NCBI GenBank assembly: GCA_947502595.1
Contig: CANNAM010000011.1
Span: 61,139-125,138, forward strand
DNA length: 64,000 nucleotides
Source: an uncultured Marinicella sp.
Lineage (GTDB): Bacteria; Pseudomonadota; Gammaproteobacteria; Xanthomonadales; Marinicellaceae
Direction: 5' to 3'
Shown in pieces: positions 7,203 through 15,691 of the stretch. Every line of letters begins with the position of its first letter. Position 1 is the stretch's first letter. The position numbers and the translations under genes were made by a program. The notes under the pieces were generated by a model. The model worked only from the letters and a program-made list of their open reading frames with translations. It did no database searches and was not told the DNA's origin.

Positions 7203-10066
7203 GTGATTCTCAAGACACAAGCCTTGAACAATGGAAGTTGGCCAATGAAGTCTACACCAAGTTGATGGACTTAACAGTCAGTGATGCGATTGCCCAAATT
7301 CACCAAATGCAAGATATACCTGATGAAATCAAAAGTTTGGTGTTGGCACTGATCAGTTCAGGCAATCAATCCAGCCAGTTTTTCAACCAGCAGATTGGCA
7401 GCACTTTTCAGCAACCTAACTTATTACTTGGTGCAGGTGATGTGCTGGGTGAGTATCAAATCATTGGAGAGTTGGGGCAAGGTGGTATGGCCAGTGTATA
7501 CCGGGCACAAAGGACAGGTGCTGATGTGCAAAAGCAGGTGGCGATTAAAATCTTTAATCGCACCCAACTGACCCCAATATTGCTCAATCGATTTGCAGTT
7601 GAGCAAGACATTTTATCTGGCTTGTCACACCCCAATATCGTCAACATGCACCACGGTGGTACCAGTGATACAGGTGCGCCCTATATTGTTATGGACTTGA
7701 TTGAAGGGGCTGAAGACATTGATGTTTATTGTCATTCGCATGCAGCTGGGGTGCGAGAAATAGTGACTTTTATTGTGGCAGCGGCAAAAGCCATTGCCTA
7801 TGCACATCAAAACTTGATTGTTCACCGAGACATCAAACCATCTAATTTGCTGATTGATACCAACCGACAGCTCAAAGTAGTTGATTTTGGCATTGCCAAG
7901 TTGATGGGGCAACCTGATGCGCCGCATAAAACCACCATTATGGCTTTGACCCCATCATTTGCGGCACCTGAGCAAATCAACTCAGAGCAAATTTCAGTGA
8001 CCACCGATGTGTTTTCTTTGGCTGCTGTGATGCTGGCCTTATTGATTGATGATTTGCCTTTGCCAGAAAATCGGTTACTGAAGTCATGCGCTGATGATGA
8101 TGCGCATATTCGACAGTTGTTGAAGACCAAAATAAAAGACCGAGACTTACGCAATATCTTAAATCATGCCATGCAGCAAGAGCCGCATAAGCGCTACCGC
8201 AACATGGATTTATTCGCAGAGGACTTGACTGCTTGGCTGGCTCAAAAACCAGTGCAAGCGACCCCGGACTCTTGGGCCTATCGCATCAGTAAATTTGCCC
8301 AACGTCGCCGCGCTTTGTTTGCCACTTTGAGCGCTTTATTGGTGATGGTGGTGCTTGGCTTGGTGCTGTTAAGTTGGCAGGTAGAGAAAACCAGGGTTGC
8401 AGCCAATAAAGCCAATGAAGTCAAAGATTTCATGTTGAATGTGTTTTCGGTGGTTAACCCTGATGAGGCGATGGGAGAAAAGATTTTAGCCAAAGATTTG
8501 TTGTCACAAGCATTTGCGGAGATTCAAGCCAAGGAGTTCGAGGATTTGCACACCAAAGTTGATTTGTTGGTGGCCATGGGCCAAGCGCAACTGCAGCTCG
8601 GATTAAACCAATCTGCAGAACTGTCTTTTGCTGCGGCATCTGCCATTGAAGCGAACAATGTTTCGGCACGATTGGGTGCTTTAGAGATCGTTATTGCTGA
8701 CAATGACTTCACCGCTGCAACCAAGCACATTGAACAACTTGAATTGTTGATAGGGGTGGATGATCCATTGCGGGCTGATTTGTTGTTGTTGCAAGCACAA
8801 CGTGCCATTCAGTCGCAACAAGACCTTGTGCTGGCAGCCCATCAGGCCAAACAAGCACAGGATATATTCTTAATCACAGGCAAACTCAAAGGTTACTTTT
8901 CCGCTGCACGTCAACAGGCCAACATCATGTACATACAATCTGAGCCTGAAGCTGCTGCCAAGTATCTAGAAGAAAAATTACAGCAGGCTTTACTGGAACT
9001 GGCGCCAACCCATACGGTGGTGTTGGCGATTAAAAATGATTTGGTTGAACTGTACAATGATTTTGGTGATTATGCTCAGGCGATTAAGCACTCCTCACAG
9101 TTGATTGATGACGTTAAAAATATGCTGGGAGATAAGCACCCCTTTCTGATTCAAGCTTACATCAGTCAAGCTGGAACCCAGCGGGCCACCGGCGAGATTG
9201 CCGCGGCCAAACAAAGTGCCACGCAGGCCCTACAGTTGTCAAAAATATTGAATGGTGAGCAACATGAATCTACCGGCAGAGCCATTAATTTCATTGCGGT
9301 ATTGCATTATGTCGATGGTGAAATAGATTTGGCGTTACAAAACATGCAACAGGCTGCTGATATATTGGCCCAAGTGTTGGGTGATGACCACCCTGAAACT
9401 TGGGATGTCAAAACCAATTTAACTGCCTTGCTTAACATGGCAGGTCGTTATGATGAAGCCATTGCAACCGTTGAGCCAGTCTATTCTAAGCAAGTTGATG
9501 TGTTGGGCGCAGGGCATAAATCCACCATTTATTCACAAACAGTGCTGGCCAGACTGTATGGTGATGTTGGCCGCCTGGATGAGGCTCAAGTGTTGGGTGA
9601 AGACATGTTAAATCAAGCCATTGCTGATTTAGGAATGAGTCATCCTTTGACTGCAGGAGGCCATTTTTCTTTGGCCAAAATTTATCAAAAACAAGGTAAA
9701 TTTAAAGCCGCCATTGAATTGATCAATGCCGTCATCAACAGTGGCTACTGGGATGAAAACAATGAACGTGCCATTGGTGCTTACAATACTTTGGCTGGTT
9801 TGTACTTGGATAATGATGAAGTACTTGCTGCCATGGAGTTCAAAGAAAAGAGTTTGGCCGTAGCACTGGCAATCCTGAGCGATGAATCGCCAAGGGTTTG
9901 GACGCAAATGTTGAACAATTTAGAATTTTATATAACCTTACAAAACACAGATAAAGTGGCTATGTATATCAACAAAATCACTGGTGTTTTTCAACGAAAT
10001 GAACCAGTCAGTGAAAAATTAATGCACCGTTTTGCCGTGCTTAAATCACAAGCAGAAGGTCTCTAG
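7199..10066 (+). CDS. membrane Ser/Thr protein kinase with C-terminal TPR repeats
   Basis: A 955-residue protein starting at the ATG that overlaps the sigma gene stop (ATGA); a longer frame from 7145 exists but would lie inside the sigma gene. The kinase domain spans about 85-350 with the glycine loop GELGQGGMASVY, Lys117 (VAIK), catalytic HRDIKPSN (Asp211), DFG at 229-231 and FAAPEQ. A single transmembrane helix (about 372-393) leads to a long tail of kinesin-light-chain-like tetratricopeptide repeats (about 430-950), probably outside the membrane. All catalytic motifs are intact. Coupling to the ECF gene suggests that it controls that sigma factor by phosphorylation in place of an anti-sigma factor. 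The maf-like gene overlaps its stop by one base. Confidence 0.92.
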   Translation: MSDSQDTSLEQWKLANEVYTKLMDLTVSDAIAQIHQMQDIPDEIKSLVLALISSGNQSSQFFNQQIGSTFQQPNLLLGAGDVLGEYQIIGELGQGGMASVYRAQRTGADVQKQVAIKIFNRTQLTPILLNRFAVEQDILSGLSHPNIVNMHHGGTSDTGAPYIVMDLIEGAEDIDVYCHSHAAGVREIVTFIVAAAKAIAYAHQNLIVHRDIKPSNLLIDTNRQLKVVDFGIAKLMGQPDAPHKTTIMALTPSFAAPEQINSEQISVTTDVFSLAAVMLALLIDDLPLPENRLLKSCADDDAHIRQLLKTKIKDRDLRNILNHAMQQEPHKRYRNMDLFAEDLTAWLAQKPVQATPDSWAYRISKFAQRRRALFATLSALLVMVVLGLVLLSWQVEKTRVAANKANEVKDFMLNVFSVVNPDEAMGEKILAKDLLSQAFAEIQAKEFEDLHTKVDLLVAMGQAQLQLGLNQSAELSFAAASAIEANNVSARLGALEIVIADNDFTAATKHIEQLELLIGVDDPLRADLLLLQAQRAIQSQQDLVLAAHQAKQAQDIFLITGKLKGYFSAARQQANIMYIQSEPEAAAKYLEEKLQQALLELAPTHTVVLAIKNDLVELYNDFGDYAQAIKHSSQLIDDVKNMLGDKHPFLIQAYISQAGTQRATGEIAAAKQSATQALQLSKILNGEQHESTGRAINFIAVLHYVDGEIDLALQNMQQAADILAQVLGDDHPETWDVKTNLTALLNMAGRYDEAIATVEPVYSKQVDVLGAGHKSTIYSQTVLARLYGDVGRLDEAQVLGEDMLNQAIADLGMSHPLTAGGHFSLAKIYQKQGKFKAAIELINAVINSGYWDENNERAIGAYNTLAGLYLDNDEVLAAMEFKEKSLAVALAILSDESPRVWTQMLNNLEFYITLQNTDKVAMYINKITGVFQRNEPVSEKLMHRFAVLKSQAEGL

Positions 10067-10653
10067 TGATGGCTGTTTCGGTACCAGTCATTTTGGCTTC
10101 CAGCTCAATATACCGACAACGTCAATTACAGTCATTGGGTCTGGACTTTACTGCTATAACACCTGAGGTCGATGAATCGGCCCAAGCCAACGAGTCGCCT
10201 GAAGCAATGGCCGCTCGTTTGGCTTATGCCAAAGCGCAAACAGTGAAAAACATGCGCCCAACTGCTTGCGTGATTGGTTCTGATCAAGTCTGTGCTTTTG
10301 GCGGCCAAATTTTTGGTAAGCCTGGCACGTCGGCGCGGGCCGTTGAGCAGTTGCAGGCATTTTCTAACAACAGTGTGATGTTCTTTACCGCCTTGTGTGT
10401 GTTGACACCAACAGGGCAGAGCTACACCCATGTTGATACAACGGTGGTTAAATTCAGGGCTTTAAGCCAAACAGAAATTCAGCGTTATATCGAACAAGAA
10501 ATGCCTTTGAACTGTGCAGGTTCGTTCAAGGTTGAGTCCTTGGGTTTGAGTTTGTTTACATCTGTAGAATCATCAGATCCCAGTGCATTGCTGGGTTTGC
10601 CATTGATTAAGCTGTGCGAGTTTTTACGTCTAAGCGGTTTTCAAATACCATGA
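10066..10653 (+). CDS. Maf-family nucleoside triphosphate pyrophosphatase
   Basis: A 195-residue Maf protein. The N-terminal ILASSSIYRQRQL contains the (A/S)SxS...R nucleotide-binding signature, and a conserved Asp lies in VIGSDQV. Family members hydrolyse non-canonical or methylated NTPs such as 7-methyl-GTP (YceF type) or dTTP/UTP (YhdE type). Gln rather than Thr after SD (SDQVC) and GKP fit the YceF-type subgroup, but this is not certain. The start is GTG at 10066, sharing a base with the kinase stop, or the ATG three bases later. The gene is probably the third of the sigma-kinase operon, perhaps only by read-through. Confidence 0.88.
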   Translation: MMAVSVPVILASSSIYRQRQLQSLGLDFTAITPEVDESAQANESPEAMAARLAYAKAQTVKNMRPTACVIGSDQVCAFGGQIFGKPGTSARAVEQLQAFSNNSVMFFTALCVLTPTGQSYTHVDTTVVKFRALSQTEIQRYIEQEMPLNCAGSFKVESLGLSLFTSVESSDPSALLGLPLIKLCEFLRLSGFQIP

Positions 10654-10807
10654 GACTTTAACTCGATGAGGTCTGACAGTTTATACCTCAAGGTGAATAT
10701 AATAATGTATTTCATGCTGTTGGCTTTGTGTTTAAAATGGACTCTTATTTATTTTGTAAGGGCTGCCAAATTTATGCCAAATTCAGTCGAATCAGTTCAA
10801 CACCTCT

Positions 10808-12241
10808 GTGCCAGCAGGTCAGGGGTTTAACTTGTCTGTGGCTCAGCGTAACACAATTGTTTTGTTGCTCTTTAGTTTCGCTTGGTTGATGGTAATGACC
10901 TATTCACATGAATACTTCAGTCAAAAAGTCAGTCAAAGCAATCAACAGCAACTTGAACAAACCCAGCAACTGGCATGGCACTTGGATTGGCCGCTGGCAT
11001 CAAGGTCTGAAATTGTCAGTAGTTTTAAAGCCGATTGGCAGTTGCTTGATGGTGGCCTGAAATCTTCAGTGCAAAATCCAGAGCTGTCATTGAAGATGCA
11101 GGGTCGAGTCATTGAACCTGGTGTTCACCAGGCTTTGTATATCGATGCCAAACTGGATAAGTCCATGCAATCTGCTGGTGCTTTTAGGCTTGAGTTTTCC
11201 AGCCTGCAACAAAATATTTTCTTCCTGTCCGATGAATTGCCGGTATTGAACCTGGCCTCAGACTTAGATTTGAGCGTTTTGTCTTGGTACGTCATTCAGC
11301 CAGATTTATCGCCCTCAATCCAACGAACAATAAACTGGACTGATTTGCCTGTATTGGATGCCTTGGTGATCAGGTTTTATTTTCCTCAGGCAACCGATCT
11401 AGAACTGCGCAGCATTCAAATTAAACAAACCCAAACCAAACTGTGGAGCAAGCAGTCACAAGTTGATTGTCAAAGCGTATCCCAGCCCAGCCAAACTTGC
11501 TTCATCACCAATCACATGCGCACACAGTACAAACAACAGCAGCAGTCGGGCAGTGAGCCATTGGTAAATCCACTCCGAATCAGTGCACTGCCGCCGTTGA
11601 CTTGGCTGTTGTTGGCTGCAGGTAGTTCGGTATTGGCCACACTGTTATCAGGACTGGAAAAAAGCGCAAGGCTCACCAGCATGTTGGTGATAATGAGCCT
11701 GTACAGCACTGTTTGGCTGTTGCATCAACATTGGCTGGCGACCTATTTCAATTATTTATGGTGGCCTGTTCTGGGCTTGATGTTGGTGCTGTTGTGGCAA
11801 CATCGGCGCTATGTCAAAGGCCCTTTGCTGACTGCCAAGCCAGTTTGGTTGCTCAGTATGGTGTTCTCAGTGGTGTTGTTGGTTGTTACCGGTCATCTAA
11901 TGGCTGCCGATTTTTGGTTGGAAATACCACAGTATTTACTGTGGGCTTGGGTGCAACAATTGTTGCTTGGTCCATTGGTCAGTGGTTTTTTATTCAAGCA
12001 TATAAATGCCTCTCGGTGGCTGGTGGCTGCTGTGGTTGGTGTGCTGTTTTCCAGCATCCATGCACCGAATCATGTACTGATGGTGGCAACATTGGTGGGT
12101 GGTTTTGCTTGGTCTTATGCTTGGTTGAAATATGAAAACCTGTATGCCAATGCCTTTTCTCATGCATTATTGGCCTTGGTGTTTTATCAAGTGATGCCGG
12201 AGGCTTGGTTGGGCTCAGCTCGAATCGGCGTGTTCTTTTAG
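10808..12241 (+). CDS. multi-pass membrane protein with CPBP-like C-terminal region lacking the EExxxR motif
   Basis: A 477-residue protein. One N-terminal membrane helix (about 14-32) is followed by a large extracytoplasmic part (about 35-260) and then eight or so hydrophobic helices. The last part resembles CPBP (CAAX protease and bacteriocin-processing) membrane proteins: a QQLLLGPLVSGFLF helix, then VLFSSIHAPNH and FSHALLAL, corresponding to the FxxxH and HxxxN/D motifs. The first motif (EExxxR) carrying the catalytic glutamates is missing, so it may be a non-proteolytic or diverged relative. The GTG start at 10808 is the best available but has no strong ribosome site, so the first residues are uncertain. 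Function unknown. Confidence 0.68.
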   Translation: MPAGQGFNLSVAQRNTIVLLLFSFAWLMVMTYSHEYFSQKVSQSNQQQLEQTQQLAWHLDWPLASRSEIVSSFKADWQLLDGGLKSSVQNPELSLKMQGRVIEPGVHQALYIDAKLDKSMQSAGAFRLEFSSLQQNIFFLSDELPVLNLASDLDLSVLSWYVIQPDLSPSIQRTINWTDLPVLDALVIRFYFPQATDLELRSIQIKQTQTKLWSKQSQVDCQSVSQPSQTCFITNHMRTQYKQQQQSGSEPLVNPLRISALPPLTWLLLAAGSSVLATLLSGLEKSARLTSMLVIMSLYSTVWLLHQHWLATYFNYLWWPVLGLMLVLLWQHRRYVKGPLLTAKPVWLLSMVFSVVLLVVTGHLMAADFWLEIPQYLLWAWVQQLLLGPLVSGFLFKHINASRWLVAAVVGVLFSSIHAPNHVLMVATLVGGFAWSYAWLKYENLYANAFSHALLALVFYQVMPEAWLGSARIGVFF

Positions 12242-12258
12242 TTCAAAGCTTGTTGATT

Positions 12259-12855
12259 TCAAGCGTTGAGCTTTTTGGCCATGCGTGCAATTCTTTTGCC
12301 CTGTGCCAAGCACAACTGTTTTTCATTGTGATCAATGCTGCGGTTGGACTCGATTTCGGCCCAATGGGTTGCGCCATAAGGTGAACCGCCTGATTGGGTG
12401 TACAGTAACGATTTTTCAGAGTAAGGTAAACCCACAATCACCATGCCAAAATGCAGCAGTGGAATCATCATGTTAATTAAAGTGGTTTCTTGGCCGCCAT
12501 GTAAGGATGAAGCGGTGGCGAACACACCTGCTGGTTTGCCTTCCATGGCACCGGAGAACCACAAACTACCGGTGGTATCGATGAATTTTTTTAACGGTGA
12601 TGCCATGTTGCCAAAATAACTGGGACTACCGATGAGCATGGCATCACAGTCGATCATGTCTTGTTCAGAGACGATGACATCGTTGGGGCTGACTGCATCA
12701 GGCAAGTCAGATTCAACCGTGCGCAACACGGCTTCGCAACCTTCAACGGATTCAACACCCCGAGCCATCAAACGGGCCATTTTTTGGGTGTTACCACGTT
12801 TTGAGTAATATAAAATCAGCACCCGCACCACCGGGCTGGTCAGAGAATCAGTCAT
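12259..12855 (-). CDS. wrbA: NAD(P)H:quinone oxidoreductase, WrbA family flavodoxin-like
   Basis: A 198-residue flavodoxin-fold protein that reduces quinones with two electrons, using FMN and NAD(P)H in the cytoplasm. The FMN phosphate loop is YYSKRGNTQKMA near residues 16-27. The WrbA-specific stretch GSPSYFGNMASPLKKFID and the TASSLHGGQETT loop are present, and the length equals that of E. coli WrbA. Its start overlaps the end of arsC by 8 bases in the same direction, so the two are cotranscribed and translationally coupled. A joint role in oxidant or metalloid stress is plausible. Confidence 0.92.
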   Translation of the reverse strand: MTDSLTSPVVRVLILYYSKRGNTQKMARLMARGVESVEGCEAVLRTVESDLPDAVSPNDVIVSEQDMIDCDAMLIGSPSYFGNMASPLKKFIDTTGSLWFSGAMEGKPAGVFATASSLHGGQETTLINMMIPLLHFGMVIVGLPYSEKSLLYTQSGGSPYGATHWAEIESNRSIDHNEKQLCLAQGKRIARMAKKLNA

Positions 12856-13204
12856 TGAACAGGCTCAAGACATTTTCAGGTGGGCGTCCAATCACTGCTT
12901 TATGTTCTGTGCTCACAATGGGGCGCTGCATGACTTTGGGATGGGTGGCAAGTAAAGTGATGAGCTCATCGTCACTCAAATGCGGGTCAGCAAAATTATG
13001 TTCTTTGTATTCACTTTCGCCGTTTCTTAAAATGTCCCTGACACCTAAATTAAGCTTTTTTAGCAAAGATTTGATGGTGGCTACATCAGGTGGGTTGTCC
13101 AGGTATTTAACGGTTTTGATGTCTGCTTGTTGGGCTTCTAAAATAGCCAAGGTGGCTCGAGATTTAGAACATCTGGGGTTGTGGTATATGGTAACTTCAG
13201 TCAT
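12848..13204 (-). CDS. arsC: arsenate reductase (glutaredoxin-type)
   Basis: A small thioredoxin-fold reductase of about 118 residues. The catalytic loop NPRCSKSRATL sits at the N-terminus and the oxyanion-binding arginine lies in MQRPIV, both conserved in glutathione/glutaredoxin-dependent arsenate reductases. It converts arsenate to arsenite; no arsenite pump or ArsR gene is nearby, so a general redox role is also possible. The ATG at 13204 gives the family's usual N-terminus (TEVTIYHNPRC); an in-frame GTG at 13231 would add nine residues. It is first in an operon with wrbA and divergent from the bolA-like gene. Confidence 0.88.
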   Translation of the reverse strand: MTEVTIYHNPRCSKSRATLAILEAQQADIKTVKYLDNPPDVATIKSLLKKLNLGVRDILRNGESEYKEHNFADPHLSDDELITLLATHPKVMQRPIVSTEHKAVIGRPPENVLSLFND

Positions 13205-13321
13205 GCTGCTATTATTGGTTGGGTTAGTCACAGATGGTGGTGCTTCAATTGACCATCAAAGGCGGCTATTTTACGTTATAATTGGCCACTTGTCATGCCA
13301 TCAACTTAAGTTCAATATACC

Positions 13322-13597
13322 ATGAATAAACACAGCCAAACGGCAGAAAAAATAGTCAAACGATTAACCCAATGGGGCGCAGTTAAGGTAGAAGTGACTG
13401 ATAACAGTCATTTGCATGTAGGTCACGAAGGTGCAAAGTCAGGTGGCGGGCACTTTGCCGTGTGGGTGGAAGCTGCAGCCTTCACAGGATTGAATCGACT
13501 GAAAAGCCACCGTTTGGTCTATCAACAACTGGATCCATTGTTCCAAAGTGGTGAAATACACGCTTTGGAAGTCGAAGCTGTCAGCCCGCAAATTTAA
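13322..13597 (+). CDS. BolA-family protein
   Basis: A 91-residue protein with the class II KH-like BolA fold. The core shows VEVTDNSHLHVGHEGAKSGG, a HF-V strand and a late RLKSHRLVYQQL segment that includes the conserved histidine used for iron-sulfur cluster ligation with monothiol glutaredoxins. BolA proteins act in iron-sulfur trafficking or as regulators of cell shape. It is followed 22 bases later by a parvulin-like lipoprotein gene, probably in one transcript. Confidence 0.88.
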   Translation: MNKHSQTAEKIVKRLTQWGAVKVEVTDNSHLHVGHEGAKSGGGHFAVWVEAAAFTGLNRLKSHRLVYQQLDPLFQSGEIHALEVEAVSPQI

Positions 13598-13619
13598 CCC
13601 AGGTTCAAGTGAGTTAACC

Positions 13620-14420
13620 ATGATTAAACACCTATTCATTTTAATACCTCTGTGCAGTTTAATGGCTTGCGACCAGTCAGCACAGTCGACCTTGAAAGAC
13701 CCATCAACGCCAGTGGCTGTGGTTGGCGATTATCAAATTACCGAAGCCTACCTCAATGCTTACTTGACCAGCCAAGGGTTGCAACAACCAACTGCAGAAC
13801 AAAGCAATCAAGCACTTGATGAATTGATTAAACAAGTGGCCCTTACCCATCAAGCCAAAGTGGCTGGTTTGCAGTTGCCATTGGTACAAAGTTTGTTGAT
13901 AGAACAGGCCAAACACCGGGCCTTGGCCCAGTTGGCTGTTGAACAACATTTACTCAACAACCCTGTGACAGAAGCACAGATTGAAGCAGAATACCAGCGC
14001 ATCACCGCTGAATTGAAAGGCGAGGAATACCGTGTCAGTCATTTGTTGTTTCAAGATGAGGCACAAGCCATTCAAACTTTAGATCAAATCAATGCCGGAC
14101 AAAGTTACCTCACTGTTGAAAGTGAATACATGTTGCAACATGCTCAGGTCAAGAATGTTGGTGATATTGGTTGGGTCAACCTGATGCAAGTGCCCGAAGC
14201 TTTCAGGCTGCCTTTACAAAATATGACGGAACAAACGGTTTTCCCTGAAGTGTTGGTCAGTCAATTCGGTGCCCACGTGTTGTATTTGGCTGATAAGCGG
14301 GCTTTGCAAGCACCTGAGTTTGCGACGGTCAAGCCAGGTATCAAAAAATCTTTAGAGCAACAGGTCATTGATCGGTATCAACAATTGGCAGTGATCAAAG
14401 CCAAAGTCAAAGTTAAGTGA
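13620..14420 (+). CDS. peptidyl-prolyl cis-trans isomerase (parvulin) lipoprotein
   Basis: A 266-residue exported protein. The N-terminal signal ends in a lipobox (CSLMAC, Cys near 15), so it should be lipid-anchored in the envelope. An N-terminal SurA-like helical chaperone region (about 45-130) precedes a parvulin domain (about 138-240) with YRVSHLLF, GDIGWVNLMQVPEAF and FGAHVLYL. Such proteins help fold outer-membrane or secreted proteins; the layout recalls EpsD-type isomerases, but no exopolysaccharide genes are nearby. The ATG at 13620 places the lipobox correctly; the longer frame from 13548 runs inside the bolA-like gene. Confidence 0.83.
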   Translation: MIKHLFILIPLCSLMACDQSAQSTLKDPSTPVAVVGDYQITEAYLNAYLTSQGLQQPTAEQSNQALDELIKQVALTHQAKVAGLQLPLVQSLLIEQAKHRALAQLAVEQHLLNNPVTEAQIEAEYQRITAELKGEEYRVSHLLFQDEAQAIQTLDQINAGQSYLTVESEYMLQHAQVKNVGDIGWVNLMQVPEAFRLPLQNMTEQTVFPEVLVSQFGAHVLYLADKRALQAPEFATVKPGIKKSLEQQVIDRYQQLAVIKAKVKVK

Positions 14421-14499
14421 TGTTTCGCAACCTGGTTTTGGGTGGCATGGGTGTGGATTTGTTTAAGGATTAATGCGCCCTATTTTGTGGGGTGCTTAA

Positions 14500-15588
14500 A
14501 TGCCAAGCCTGGATATTGCACATTTGACTGACAAAACTGTAATCACAAGGGCGCATCAGTTAGAATATGGCCTCCTCAATTCAAGGCAAATAACTATGGC
14601 AGAATTTGGTAAAGAGTTTACCTCGAAAATGGCGGTTGCAAATTTCAACCATGGCCGTTGGTCAGACCTTGAAGTAAAACCTGTTGGGCCATTAAGCATC
14701 CATCCTGGAACCCATGTGCTGCATTATTCGAGTACATGCTTTGAGGGTTTGAAAGCCTATCAGTGGGCAGATGGGTCGATTCATTTGTTTCGCTATGCAG
14801 ACAACATCAAAAGGTTGCAAAACAGCGCGGCGGCTTTGTGTTTACCGGTACCGCCTTATGAATTGCTTGACCAAGCCATCATTGCTGCGGTTAAGGCAGT
14901 CAAAACTGAAATTCCTCAATTACCAGGTGCCTTGTACATCAGACCGACTTTAATTGGTACTGAAGTCAATGTGGGTGCAGCGGGCAAAGGTTCAACTGAA
15001 GCAATGTTGTACGTGCTTACCTCACCTGTTGGTGACTATTTTGCTGGTGGCGTGCGGGCTTTGAAAATATTGATTGACGATGTCAACATGCGTTCTACAC
15101 CTAAATTTGGTCAAGTTAAAACAGGTGGTAATTATGCCGCTTCATTGGGTTCCGTTACCCGAGCCAGGGCAGAATTTGGTGCCGATCAAGTGTTGTTTTG
15201 TCCCAACGGACAGGTGCAAGAAACGGGCGCAGCCAACTTTATGCTGATTAAGGACAATACCCTCATCACCAAAGGTCTGGATGGCAGCGTTTTACCAGGC
15301 ATCACTCGCAGCTCAATTCTACAAATAGCAGCACAACAAGGTTATGAGGTACAAGAAACAGATTATACCGTACAGGAATTGTTGAGCTGGTTACCCACAG
15401 CGGAAGCGTTCTTATCTGGCACTGCTGCGGTGCTATCCCCTGTTGGTTCAATGGTCTATCAGGGACAAGAATACCCAGTGGGAGATGGTCAGATAGGGCA
15501 AAAGTCCATGCAACTAAAAGCCGCCTTAACTGGAGTTCAAACTGGTGTGCTGGAGGATGTTTTTCAATGGACCACCCAACTGAACTGA
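14500..15588 (+). CDS. ilvE: branched-chain amino acid aminotransferase
   Basis: A class IV PLP aminotransferase of up to 362 residues, making or degrading valine, leucine and isoleucine with glutamate as partner. Visible features are the FEGLKAYQW stretch, the catalytic lysine in QVKTGGNYAASL, QETGAANFML, the PLP phosphate loop PGITRSSIL and SGTAAVLSPVGSM. The length and sequence follow the long Bacillus YwaA/eukaryotic BCAT2 subtype rather than E. coli IlvE. The ATG at 14500 is used here; an ATG at 14596 (MAEFGKEF) would remove 32 weakly conserved residues and is also possible. It stands alone. Confidence 0.92.
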   Translation: MPSLDIAHLTDKTVITRAHQLEYGLLNSRQITMAEFGKEFTSKMAVANFNHGRWSDLEVKPVGPLSIHPGTHVLHYSSTCFEGLKAYQWADGSIHLFRYADNIKRLQNSAAALCLPVPPYELLDQAIIAAVKAVKTEIPQLPGALYIRPTLIGTEVNVGAAGKGSTEAMLYVLTSPVGDYFAGGVRALKILIDDVNMRSTPKFGQVKTGGNYAASLGSVTRARAEFGADQVLFCPNGQVQETGAANFMLIKDNTLITKGLDGSVLPGITRSSILQIAAQQGYEVQETDYTVQELLSWLPTAEAFLSGTAAVLSPVGSMVYQGQEYPVGDGQIGQKSMQLKAALTGVQTGVLEDVFQWTTQLN

Positions 15589-15643
15589 ACATGGGGCAGC
15601 TAATAAACAGTCAACTATGCGTTGCTGCTGAAGCGGTACGTAC

Positions 15644-15672
15644 TTGAGTTAACACCATCTATAACATTTAAT
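15644..15672 (+). promoter_or_regulatory. candidate sigma-70 promoter for rapA
   Basis: TTGAGT at 15644-15649 and TTTAAT at 15667-15672 are separated by 17 bases, with four and five matches to the sigma-70 consensus. The predicted start of transcription is near 15679, only about 13 bases before the rapA ATG. Confidence 0.4.
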
Positions 15673-15691
15673 TTAATAGACAAACATTGAT

